In this document: positions 1-12,840 of the stretch, in pieces | How positions within the stretch are numbered: the stretch's first letter is position 1 | Layout: each line of letters opens with the position of its first letter | Source: Certhia americana | Lineage: Eukaryota; Chordata; Aves; Passeriformes; Certhiidae | Assembly: GCA_018697195.1 (NCBI GenBank) | Contig: JAGMWU010000048.1 | Span: 62,001-126,000, forward strand | DNA length: 64,000 bases | Direction: 5' to 3' | Position numbers and translations under genes: made by a program | The notes under the pieces: generated by a model | The model's database searches: none | The model's input: the letters and a program-made list of their open reading frames with translations, nothing else | Told to the model about the DNA's origin: nothing

Positions 1-3000
1 GCTTTTTGGTGTGGTGGAGTTCTCTGTTAGCAGGGCTCAAACAAGCGGGGTGCTGAACAAGTCCCGTTGTCCTGCTGAGGTTACTGCCTAAAAATGGGAA
101 AATGCAGGGGAGGCAGGGACAAGTGTCTCACACTGTCTCAAGAGAGAGACCCCTCACTGCAAAGAAGGAACTGCAGTGTCAGCACAGGGAATTCAGATCT
201 AGAGACCCTTCAGGGACCTTCTCTGGGGAAGAAAAAAAGAAAAAAAAAAAGTTTTAGGTCCCAGTGACATGCTTGAGGGGGTACAAAAAAGGATACTTTC
301 ATTTCCCCCTTGCAAGCATTGCTCATCTTTGACAAATACAGGTTCATGTTTTTGTGAATACTTTGGTGTGGAATGTTTTGTGATACTTTTGTACATTAGT
401 GAGTTAACAGGTTTGAGAGTCACTTTCCTACTGACTGGGGATCAGAACTGGGGTCACTGTGGGACATGGAGACACCAGCCTGTGCTCCAAAACACACCCA
501 GCGCTTGTGTAAGCACTCCCTGCTGAATCAGAGCCAGAGACATGGCTCCTCATCTATCTTAAAGCAAGAGCCTTCAATAGAGCTTATCCCTTCAATCACC
601 ACAGTGACTCCCCAACCCTGCACATTAAAAATCAAAGTGGAAATGCACCTGCACATCCCCTTCTCGTTCCATAAACCACCCCTCCATGTCAATTTGATTT
701 CCCCAGAACATGCCATTGACAGCATTTGTTGGTTTTTTCCCCTTTTTCCATTCCCCTCCCATCTCCACAGGAATCCCTGCTCTCTGGATAGCTCCCATTT
801 CCATGAATAGGAGGCACACATGCCAGGACCACATGTGGCCAGCGGGCTGCTCGCTGACCCTTCGGCTACAGCCGGCCGGGAACGCTGGGACACCCAGGGA
901 GGGGTGGCTCTGTGCCCAGTGCCACAAGCCCAGCAGCAGTGACAAGGCTCAGGCACGCAGCTTTCCCTGAGACACTGCTCCTGCTCTCCATAAACCCTCC
1001 TGTGATTCCTCATGTGGGAGCCTGGACTGTAGGCACACCTGAGGTGACCCCAGGTGGGCAGGGAGGTCTTACAGAACCATTTATCTCAGATTTGTCAGGG
1101 ATCTGTAGTGTACAAACAGGGATCAGGCACTTGAGTACCCAAAGGTCTCTACTGACATCTGCAGCATCAAAACAATGGGGTAAAAGATAAAGTTAATGAA
1201 GCTTCAGAGCACATGATGACATCAGCTCCTTTAACAGGCTCAACACAACTTCCACACAACATTTAGGGAGCAGGACCAGAAGAAATAACAGGAGCTAAAG
1301 GCTGAAAATGCGATAATTCAAAATAAAGTTTTCTTTTACATTTCATTTGCACACATGGTGCAATAAGGCATTTGGTCTCTTCAAATTGGGTTTGTCCAGA
1401 CAGGGATAATATCTCCTCAAGCCATGGGAACAGCCAGTTGAGCATAGAAGGAGAAGCAGCCAGGAGAAAAGGTGAGAATGAGAGGGGTTGGGAAAATCAC
1501 AGCCCTGCATTATTTACCCTGAACATGTTTTTAGCCCAGTGCTTCCAGCCACAGGAAGGACAGCAGTTGTGCATGAGCCTCAGAGCAAAAGCATTCATTT
1601 CATGTCAGGTAACAACCTGCACATGCACAGTACTTGCCAGCATAATGGCAGAAGAATGTGTCCTGAAAGCATGAAAACCAAAAACTTCTCATTAAGATGT
1701 GAGGAGAAAAGGAATTGTTCCCACAGGAGAGGGAGGAATCAGCAGTATCCACACTAGCAACAAGTAATGAAGGGGCATAAATACTAGAAACAAATTCAGA
1801 ATAGTTACTGAACATTTCAAATCAGAGTATGATTGTCAAGGACTTGAGTGCCTCCCCTCACATTAACATCATTTTTTCTGGCTTGTCAATGAAATCCAAA
1901 TAAATATCTAATTATGCATGTTATGCAGCTTGTATGTGTGTCCCTCTGGCCTTCTCCCAGAGTCAGCTGGGAAGAAGGGCTGTTTACAGGGTACGTGGAT
2001 TATCCTACACTGATCATTTCACACTAATATTGATTTTGCTGGGCTCAGGAGACAACTCATCCCGCTTTCTGGGGTACACACAAGGCACTTCTGTGTCAGA
2101 TGGAAAAAAAAATAAAAATCAACTGCACTCTAAAAAAACCCTTCATATCTGATGCTGAAATTAGACAGCTTCATATTTCTGAAGGGAAACGAGGTGAATA
2201 AAGGCAAACACCACCACACACCCCAGAAGAGAAAGGCAGGTGATAGGGGCAGAATCTGGAATTGCCAGAGGGCATCTGGCAGCTAATCTGCTCTTGTTAA
2301 TGGACAATGGCAACTCAAAATTGCAACTCCTAAGGACAGAATGGAAACTAATCGTTACTGTCTTTAGACTTCCCTTGCTCAGACACAAATTTCATGTCAT
2401 CTTGTTCCTTCAAGGATTATTTTCAACCAGTTGGGGAGTCTGGCACTTCATGTGTGGCTCTGGAAGTGGCACTGTGCAAGCTGACTACATCAAAAACTGC
2501 AAGAAAGGTTGATTATTCTAAGCTACACACAAGGCTGAATCTGCCAGGGCTTCTATTCAGTGGGTGCTGCAGCAATACATAGATTTTCTTTCCAAACAAG
2601 CTGCAAGCTGCTGTTATCTAGACCTCACATTTTCAACAGCTTATTCTGAGCAGGTACATACATCCCCTTGCAAGTCCAAGGAATTTGGCAATCAGGTTGT
2701 AATTTCTGCCTGGGAACAGCCTTTCATGGAAGAGTGAGGTGCTGAACAGAACTTGTTACAACCTTGTGACAGCACCTTGGGCAGCAGTGGAAGATGAAGG
2801 CTGCTCCCATTCTACATTGCACATTGGGGTGGGGACACACCCAACACCTTCCCAGGTTCATTTCCTCACCTGACCTGCTCAGGGACCTGCTATAAAAGGA
2901 ACCAATCACTACAGGAAGTGAGAAGCTTCCCCGAGGCTCTCCATGCATTGCTTTCCTTGTCTGAAGCCATCACTTGGGTTTGCCAGGCTGAAAAGGACTG

Positions 3001-3444
3001 GCAGCTCATGGCAGGGGAACAGATCCTTCATTCAAAACCAGGGACAACCTTTCACCTTCCCGAGCAGGAGCACAGAGAGAGACAGTGATGAACTGCACTT
3101 ATCACCTCATCTCTAAAGCACAAACATCAGTGTAGGCATAAAAAAAAAAAACAAACAAAGGGCCAAAGATACTCAGCTAATCAAATGTGAACACAGATTT
3201 CTCCAACTTCACCGACAGAAGAGAGTTTGGTTACAAAGGTACCCAGAGCCAGGAATGAAAGGTACATCACAGTCTTGGCTTCCCATAAATAGCATAATTT
3301 TCCTACAAATACAATTTTTAGGGGGTTTTACTGTGGCAGAGGCAGATGAGACAAAAACAGGAACACAGCTGGTCAAGGATGCATTAGCACATATAGTTTG
3401 GAACTCATTGCAGATAAAATAGCACAGTGATTACAACAGAAAGA

Positions 3445-3470
3445 AGACAGACAGACAGACAAAACCATCC
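3445..3470. repeat. (GACA)n microsatellite
   Basis: A short run of about five CAGA/GACA tetranucleotides lies within COL26A1 intron 1. It is likely polymorphic and no function is implied. Confidence 0.7.
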
Positions 3471-4659
3471 CAAGACTTCTCTTTGCAAGCCAAAATTCAG
3501 CAAGAACAGCCTCCAGAATGCAAGCAGGCTTCAGACAACGTGACGAAAGGCCCCATCACAGCTTACAGAGATTATAAATGACCCTTTATATTATACACAG
3601 ATGCTAGGAAATAAAGGTTTAGGACTTTTACTGGCATGCATCCAGGATGGCAGAGAATATATTGCTGCTTATTCAAAAAGAATATTCCAACCAAACAAAC
3701 AAAATGATGCAAACAGCAGCTCCTTTAGGATCTCATGCAAGCTCATCACCAGCATATTCAGCATGATGTCCTGCAGCATCCATGGAACTGGTCCTTGCCT
3801 AGAGAGAGGAGTTTCACTTGGTCCGTTTTCTCCAGCTGTTTCCAAAGAAACACCCCCTCCTCTCACACCCTATTTGATTCTTGGAAGACTTTCACAGATA
3901 ACAGAGGATCTGCAGATCATGGCCTGCAAGCTGCTGATTTAGACAGTTTCCTTCAAAGGCTACAGACCAAGATCTCACGTCTTGATCACAGCTGACAACG
4001 TGTTTTTCCAGAGGGAATAGGGGTGTTGATGCCAGCAGATATCTAATCATATTCACTGTGTAGGTTCAGGATGTTACTGTGGACCCTTCAGGCTAAATGG
4101 AACAACAAAATCAATAGTTTGCTTCCATTTGAAGATACAGCAAACTCCTGCTTGGAGCTTAAACAGACCCCTCCCTCAGCAAATGCTGAGAGATGCCTGC
4201 TCACCTTCCAGACCACATAGGGAACAGCCTGAGAGGATCTCACAGGGCATCCAGGCTTACAGAGAAGCTGGAGGTGCAGTTTGCTTCCATAGGCAGACAC
4301 CAGAGACAAAGCCATTCCTGCACCCCACTGACTTTCTGAGCCTCCTGCACCCCTCAGCCAAAGCTTATTTGGATTCACAGTTCACCCCTGGGGATTCTGG
4401 ATGTTTTTACAGCCTGTTATGCAACAGTGAGAAAGAAAAGGGACTGCAGAGGGCAGAGAAGTGTAAGATAACATATAACCAAGCTAAAATACTGTAGGTT
4501 CCAGAAGAGCCAAACACTCACATATCAAAGCTTAATTCCTGGACCACATCGAGCAATCATTCATAGATGGGAAGACACTGACAGGAAACTTCATCTTCCC
4601 TTCCTTCTCACCACTGGGATTTGCACGGTACTGTTCCCTAAGCCCACAGGGTGCATAAT

Positions 4660-4686
4660 GGATCCATCCATCCATCCATCCATCCC
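4660..4686. repeat. (ATCC)n microsatellite
   Basis: About six tandem ATCC units follow the word ATGG, inside COL26A1 intron 1. It is a simple repeat. The open frame crossing it encodes an SIHP-type repeat that is simply the microsatellite read as protein. Confidence 0.8.
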
Positions 4687-7600
4687 CCGTGAATGCTTAG
4701 AAACATTCACACCACAACACACAGAACCAGCCCCAAAAGCAGTGTTTGCTTCTTTCCCAATCCAAACTGTTTGCTTTTTCCAAGCTTCTCTGCATCCTGG
4801 GGGTCCCTGGAGGATGTTCCAAGTGGCTCACAAGAGAAAAGCCACCTGGCTGTTAGCTGGCTCCTTTTCACTGAAGAAGGAATCAAACTGAGCAGTGTCA
4901 GAATCACAGGGTTAACTGATCAGGACTCAGCAAGGGCTGGTGAATCGGGATTGTGCAGCTCACAAATGAAAGAGACCGCATTCCTGCCTAATCACCTCTT
5001 CCAGAGGAGTGACAGTACAGCACCACACACAAACCCAGCGCTGCCGTGCCCTGCTAGGGACAGACCTCCAGCAGGTACCACCTCCCACCTCCCAGTCAGA
5101 GAGGCTGATGCTCTCACTGGACTGAAGGACACGGCTCCTGTGACCCTCAGAGCACACCACGCTCACACCAGCTCAGAACTGCTTCCAGCAGAAACAATCC
5201 TTCCAGCTGGGCTGTGCACAAAGCCCTTTGTGCTATAGTAGAGCTGAGTAAAATAGAGATTTGGTGTGGGTTTGGTAGAGAGTTAACTGGACAAGCCAGA
5301 AGGAAGAGAATTCTTTCTGGGAGGGGGAGAACACTTAATACGCAGGATAGTTTCATCAGCACCTGTTCCATGTGTTTGGACACAAACTGACACTCCCCAC
5401 TCTCAATAAATTTCACAGAAGTCTCTCAGTAAGGTTGGCATTTCTGATGCTTGTGATTTGCCCTAAAGCTTTGTCCTGTGTAAACAACTGCACTGAATTA
5501 TCTTTTTGTTTCCATAAGGATAACACACTGTGTGTTATACTTAGCAGAGATCAACATTTAGGGCACAGAAAACAGTAGGAGTGTTTTGACAGCTAGGTAG
5601 ATTTCCCCAAGTTTCCTCATAACATTTTTCACTGGAGCTATCAATTTCCCTGCAATCCTAGCGAGGAATTTCAATAAAATCAGAAGGTCACTGACTTTCA
5701 CTGGGAAAAAGTTGCTGATCCAACTCAAGGAAAGCAAACTGTGCCCTTTTCTCCTTGTAAATAGTACAGCATCCCATTTGCTGTGCCAGAACAGCAATCT
5801 ATACACTGTGTGCTAGAGCCCAGCATTAGGAGGGGTTAGTTATTTATATATTCCCTTGAGGCCAGGAGCAGAATTTGCTCCCTACATGCCAAGAAATCCA
5901 GATTCAAATCCAGATTCTCTGGGGTATCTCTTCCTGAACCATCCAGTTCTCTTAAAACTACATTATTCCTTTCTTATTCACAAATACACACCTCTCTGAA
6001 TGTGCTTTGACTATCATCAGGATCAAGTTTACCAGCTAATTTAGTTGGCTGTGACCAGATTACTCTTTATTGCTGTGACCTGGCTAAAGAGGAAACAATC
6101 CCATCATATGTTACTGGAAAGCTCAGACAAAAGCCAAGTTGGGCTTAAGTTTCCCCTGTTCTTGGCTGTATTCATGCTCTCCCCAGGTAACTAGGTTTTA
6201 TGATCAAGGCTGTCATCCAGCTCATTGTCCAGCAAAGAGCCAGCTACAAAATACAATTGTAACCAGCAGTGTCCACAATATTGGAATGTTCAGCCTTGAT
6301 GGATTGATTCAGATTGCCTGTAGAGAGATGGACCATTGCTAAGGGGTCCATGAAAGACCACCTGGCAGAGGTGAGGGGCTGGCTGTACAAAAGCTTACGA
6401 TGGCAGGGTTCAGTTCAAAGAAGATTCTGCTCCTCCATTACAAAGTTTTAAGAGGCCTGCAAGTCAGAAGCCATGGCAAGCCGCAGTAATCTTGTCAATA
6501 TTGATATTTTACTCCCACTGAGCACTTCACAGTCACTAATAGAGGTTACTCTGACTCCTGCGAAAAAGGGAGAAAAATCTCTGTAACAGCCCATTCATTT
6601 TGGGAAAGGAATAAAACTGGGAGGCTGCTGGTGTTTCTGAAGCCAGACAGCAGCAGCCATTTGAAGCAGCAGAGAGCCAGAGGCACGAACAAGAATAAGA
6701 AAAGTTCCAGGTCTCTCACTCCACTATGTTGGTCAGACAAAGATTGGAAGGAACTCCAATCTCTCTGCACACACCATCACTCCACCCCCACATGAACAAA
6801 GTGGCCATAAAAATAAGTTCTGGCTAGCAGAGTAAGATGGGACAATTTATCTAGGAGCCTCCCAATAGCATAACCCTTCCCCAGGGGGGCAATATGCTCT
6901 GTGCTTAGTGTACTTCAAATATTCACTTGCCAATAACAGCCTTAAGTTTTCCCACACAAAGTGGATTATCAGAGCCTGCTGGAGGGAATTTAGCCCTAAA
7001 GGACTCTTTACCTTAGGAGGAAAACACAATTCAGTCTGCACAACAGCTTCAGTCTTCAGCAAGTTCTGCAGCCAAGCACATTTAACTGCGCTTTCCTTGC
7101 TTTGTTTTATGCAGGGATGACCCTCCAAAAAGCACTACCTCGAGGGCTGAGCTTTCTTCAGTCCACAGAACACTGCACAAGAGTTTACCCTATCCTCCCG
7201 CAGCCACTGAACTTAGTGGGGCTAAGGGAAAACCTCTCCCTTTAGAATTATTAACCACCTAGAAGCAGCATAGCTAAATACTATGTAACATGTGCGCAAC
7301 TCTACTGGGACAAGGAGGAGATCCAGCTCCCCAGAGCCACATTCAGCTCCTTCAGCCATGAGAACATTCCTTTTCTCTTCCAGCTTTCAAACTCATTCAC
7401 TAGGCAGCTGCCAGCTGCTGCAGCTACTGCGGGAGTGGCTCTGAAGATAAGAACACTCACCTATTACACACCCCTGATCCACTTGTAGAGCATCAGCACT
7501 GATATTAATGAAGGAGAGAACAGAGTCAGATGTTTCAGGTAGTACCAGAAACAAATCGATCACATTTAAAACATGCCCCTCTGAGCCTGCATACCTGTTT

Positions 7601-10600
7601 GTGTGTGTGTCAGGGCAGAGGGCTTGGAAGACACAAGGAATATTCCTCCAGCATTAAGTCCCTCTGATTTATACCCAGTACCCATCTCCTCTCAGTTTGC
7701 CAGTGACATGTCCCAACTGAATCAGGCCATAAATATGGTTGACCTGAACCATAATTACCTTCAGCATGGAAATGAAAGAAGTTAGTCCATGACTGAGTGC
7801 TCAGAAATAAAAGGGGGCTTCACCCCTTTGAAGTTCTTTGCTTTTATAGGCATTCTTTTACACACTGAAATGTTTTGCTGCTCCCTCCCATGAGCTTATC
7901 ACAATCAATGAGAAGACAGTAGCTTCCAGTGATAACAGAGGGAGAAAAGAAGAAATGTACAAAAATATCCATGGAATCTGTCATTGTTAAATTAGACTGA
8001 CTTGATGGAATTTGGCATTTGATATCCATGCAGTGTGGAAATCATGCACAATTACAACCAAGTATGTCATTTTTGCAGCGTTAAAAGCGGCTTGAATTAG
8101 AGCCTTTCAAAAGAAGAACCTGAGTCTAAACATTTTTGCACAGCTGGACAACATGGCTGTAGATAGGTCTAACACCTCCATACTGTGAGTACATCCATAG
8201 AACTGGTTTGTTCATTCCTAAAGAGACTGACCTTGAAAAGAGGGGTGGGATTGCAGGAAAAAAAATCCTTAAGATCTTGATTGAAAGTAGAGCTGGGATT
8301 TGGCACACCAACTATTTGTCTGAAACAGATCCCTGTGGTCAAAGTCTACATTTGGCAGTTGTCTGTGTCCTCCTCTGAGGGTCTGATCTAGAACTGGTTA
8401 AGCTGAGGACAGTAACCCTGATCCTCATTAATATCACCAGATTAACTTTGACAAAAGTCAGTGCATCTGAGTTTACAAAAATTCATTCAGAATTAAATTC
8501 TAAATTTGATTTTGATTTAGGAAGAGGTAGAGTGTGGATTTTAAGTAGAAAAGACACACACCTGCTTGTCCTCAAAACCTTTGCAGTAAGGAAAACATTA
8601 AGAAAAGCAGTATAAGGAGTCACTGACCCTGTCAGAGCATCCTGTGCTTTACTACTGCTCCTGTCATGGCTACAGCTGCTCCACCATCCACAAAGGCTGT
8701 GCCCATGGCAGTCTTTAATTCCCCTAGTAACAAAACACTTTGCACAATTCAGTCCTCTAAAACGGACAAATCAGGCTCCTGCTGGTTTCAGCATCTCCTT
8801 AAATCCCACCCTTTGCCCTACAGAGCCTGTATCTGCATCACCAGCCAATCTGCAGGGATTGGACAGGGCCTGCTCCCAAATTTGTTTTGGTTTTTTGCTT
8901 ATAAAGCTCTGTACAGACAACAGAGCATCTTTGTGCCTCCCATTCAGCCCTCTGGTGCCAAACTCCCAGCACTTACCAACAGCAACGAATGCCACATGCA
9001 TGACAGGAACACAGGCACTTAGCCTAAATGAAGCAATGTTTTTCATTAACATTATACTGGCACCAAAACCCACAAACTACAGGAAGAACAAAAGGCAATG
9101 TCAAAAGGACAGTGTTGAGTGTATTAAAAAAACCCAAAAACTAGGATAGCACGATGAAGCTTCCTACTATTGCATGATGTTTATCTGCTCACATAACATG
9201 CATGTTTTAGGTTTTTCCTGGAGCTGAACACTTGGGATATTGCTGCCACTGGAGACAGTTACATCCTTTTGATAGCTAGAAAGAAAAAGATATGTATTGA
9301 AAGAGATCCCACAGACAGCACATTGCTTTCTCTTTAGGGCAAATACAGATGTGTTTTCCTTATGCTTTTCAACCATCATTGCAGTGAACCCCAAAAGGTA
9401 TGGAAAAACTGATTAAAGTATCAGCTTCAGGTTCACAGGTCTTAGGATGCAACTGGAAATACCTGCACAAACAGCTGTGTCAGGTAAACTGAACCCACAG
9501 CTCTTCTAGCAACACTTCTTCCACCTGCCCACTTCTCTTTTACTGAGGTACATTACAATTTTTTCAGTCTAGGTCTCCAATTTGGTCAGCAAATTGTAAA
9601 GGAATTTGTGGGGACTGGTGTACAAGGGACTGCACAGCAGACATTTCTATGTGGTGACCTACTGTGTGATTGCCTATCACTGTTGGGAACAGGATTTCAT
9701 GAGCCAAAGGCACCTCTCCCAGGGTGAAGCTGCAGCACATGTGCAGGCTCAGCTGTAGTGCACATCACTCCTGGTTCAGGTGACAGCCAAAGAGCCAGAC
9801 TTTACAACAATGTCACTGAAACCACTAAGGAATAGCCTTTCCTCAAGTGCAAGAAAATCCTAGTTTTGTTTCCTATGCTGGAGGAGGTGGATTAGAAACA
9901 ATAGGCCGGCCTAGACAAATCCATCTTATTTTGCGTTGAGATCAACAATTTCTCTTCTTCCTTTTACATTTCTCACATCAGTCACTTGTGTTCAGTGAGG
10001 CAGCTGAAGCTCTGGAACCCATGAGCCAGCATTTGCACCAGGCCTGAGGCAAGCCTCCTGCTGGTGCTCCTGAAATATTCTTTGTGAGATAGTTGTACCC
10101 CACTAACATATCAGCACCTCAAGAGCAAAGCACTTTTCTCCAGTAACTGCTCTACCAATGTGCCAGGTCATCTGAACACCAGGCTGTGTTGTGTGCAGTA
10201 GATAAATTAGGCTGCTACCCCCAGCCCAGCTCAGAGATCCTCACGATGGGCCACATAAGATCCAGTTCAGTGAAACCAAAGCCTTGGAAAACCTTTCTGC
10301 CTAGGTATTCAAAGTGTTAATCAGCCTGAAAAACAAACCCCAAAGTTTGTGTGTTAATTTGCTATTTAAATTGAAAACTTTTTATTCCATGTCTGCCATG
10401 TCTGGCACAAGGCTGTGCTGGGCGTTACTACAATAAAAAATAATTTGGAAAATAATCCTATTGTTCCAGTCACACCCATGGGAGTTTCATGTGTAGGGAA
10501 GTAGGAACATCAGAACTGAGATCTGTTCTGTCATCAGAGTGCTAAGTTTGCCCTTTACAACAGCCGGTTTTGATCCAAGGGCACATTGAGAGCAAGATCA

Positions 10601-11591
10601 GAAGCTGAGCTAAGGCAGATGTATTAAGCTTTAAGGTTAATAAATTCTAACTTGTATAGGCTAAAACTCTTAAAAACCACCATTAGTGTAGCAGACTAGC
10701 AATAGCCTTTACAAACACATGTCTACATCCATGGGTGTTAGTTTATCACATCTTTCTCTTCCTAACCTCCCTCTCGATCCAGTCTTTCCCAGTGCCCATG
10801 GAAATGAAGTGAATTCCTCTAAAACACATCCTGGTTGCCAATGACCAGCCCTTCCAAAGAGCCTCCTCTGTGCTAAGCAGAGGCCTCATTGAAACCTCCC
10901 TGCAACTATAGCACGGCTTGGATGAGGCAGTTCCAGGCACAACACGCTGTACCAGCAGCCTCCTTTTCACCTTCCTCCAGACTCCCACTCTTACACTCTC
11001 CTGACTGCACCCATCCAATGCCATAAAAAATAACTCCACAGCATTTGCTGTAGCTCAGTTCGCTGCACACAGTAACCCCAAACCCCTGCTAATGAAGACC
11101 CAGTGTTTTGTCACCAAGTTTTATACTCACTCTTCAGCAGATGGTGTGTTTTAATCACACAGAACCCACCGCACTTTCATATCTGTCTACAGAGAGACTG
11201 TAAAGAGACAGCAAGAAACTAAGTGCTCTGCCTAACTATTTTCAATGTAAAAGGTTTCTTCTGCTTTTAAACACAACTTCCTAAGCTTTCACTGGTTCTG
11301 GAAGCAGTCACTATACCTCCTTTCTAGCCAAGAACAATTATTATTATTCTCCTTTTAAACCCTGCTGCAACCCAGTTTGTTCATTAGAAATAAAGAGAGC
11401 TTAAAAAAAGAAAGCCTTTCTCTTGAGAACAGAAACACTAACACCTTTCCCTATTATTAAAAAAATTCTTGAACAATCTCCGAAACTGCTTTAGTGCCTC
11501 AGTGCTTTGGAAGCCTGTTTGGAACGGAGGAGATCTTCATTTCAGTATCCAGGTGGAAAATGGGTTTGATTTGGCCAAGTAATAACAGCTG

Positions 11592-11611
11592 AAAAAAAAA
11601 AAAAAAAAAAA
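11592..11611. repeat. Poly(A) run, 20 nt
   Basis: An uninterrupted run of 20 A in COL26A1 intron 1. No target-site duplication or retrocopy was recognised beside it. Confidence 0.7.
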
Positions 11612-12786
11612 CCTCCATAGCCTGTGCATGCACAGTAGATTCCTTAGGAATGATAACACTGCCTTGAAACATTCCCGAGTACACACGTGGGAAACCGGAT
11701 GGGGAGAAAGCAGCGCTGAGCAAGAGAGGGGACAGCAGGAGGTCTGAAGAAAATATACAGGCATTTGGTCAGAAAAATTCCTGCCCTGTTCTGTGCAGAA
11801 TTGTACAGCAAACTCCACTAGATGGGGGTTTGCAGGGTTTCTTTGGTGATGGTTTAAGTTATAAGTTGCTTGCCAATGCAAAATAACAGGGCAACCTAAG
11901 TGCTCCACCATGGCAAAGTGCAAAACTCCACAACATAAAGCATTTTAACCACAAATTAGTGAGAGTGCAAACTGATGCCCAGAAGTGAAGTAAACTTCTA
12001 AAGCAAATGCTTCACAGGCATCTCTCATCGTTCTACTGGGAATGGGAATGTCTGCAGTTACTGGGGAGAGGGTCTCAGTCTTTGTGTGCAAAGGAGTGGC
12101 TGACACTAAACACACAATACTGACAAAAGCTTAGGGCAAATTCAAGGCAAAACCATTAAAGAGAGATTAACTTTTTTTCCCTCCTTTTCTATTTACATAC
12201 ATTTTCTTCCATCAGAGAATTAAGAGTGACACAAATAGCATGCAAGATAAAAGTTCAATTAAAACAAGCAGTTATCACCTGAATTTTATCAATGGGTGAC
12301 CGTTATTCTGTATTTCTGGTGCCTGTTTCTTAGTTTGGGAAGAACATCTTACTATTGCTTTAGTGGCTGAGGGCAAACCAGCAAACCTGTGAATGACACA
12401 CAGCAACAATCTGTGTTTATTATTGCACTAAGAATGTACACAAACAGCCTTCACACACAACAGCTCAAACTTGTTTGTTGTTTTTCCTCCCTCAAACAAA
12501 CATATATGGGAGTTTTCCTGTACACCTTTCACTACAGTTTGGATAAATTTCTCCATTCATTGTCTCAGCAAAGGGTAGTGCCAGACTGAGCCACCCTGGA
12601 AGCAAAGCAAGCAGCTGCCATTGCCACATCACTCACTTGAGCCATCTCTACAGAGGTATAGAGAGATATATGAACACTGCAGTGTTGAACATCATATTAA
12701 ATGGCTGTGACAGACTCCCATCACAGAAGAAAAAAATTGTTTTGAGTTTCACTTGAAACCACTCTCATTCACAAATCAAAAAGGCT

Positions 12787-12840
12787 GGCAGAACCTCAGA
12801 ACATGGAGGGGCAGAACCTCAGAACATGGAGGGGCAGAAC
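12787..12840. repeat. Tandem duplication, 23-bp unit, about 2.3 copies
   Basis: Two perfect copies of a 23-bp unit beginning GGCAGAACCTCAG (12787-12809 and 12810-12832) are followed by the first 8 bases of a third copy. The identity of the copies suggests a recent slippage duplication within COL26A1 intron 1. Confidence 0.9.
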
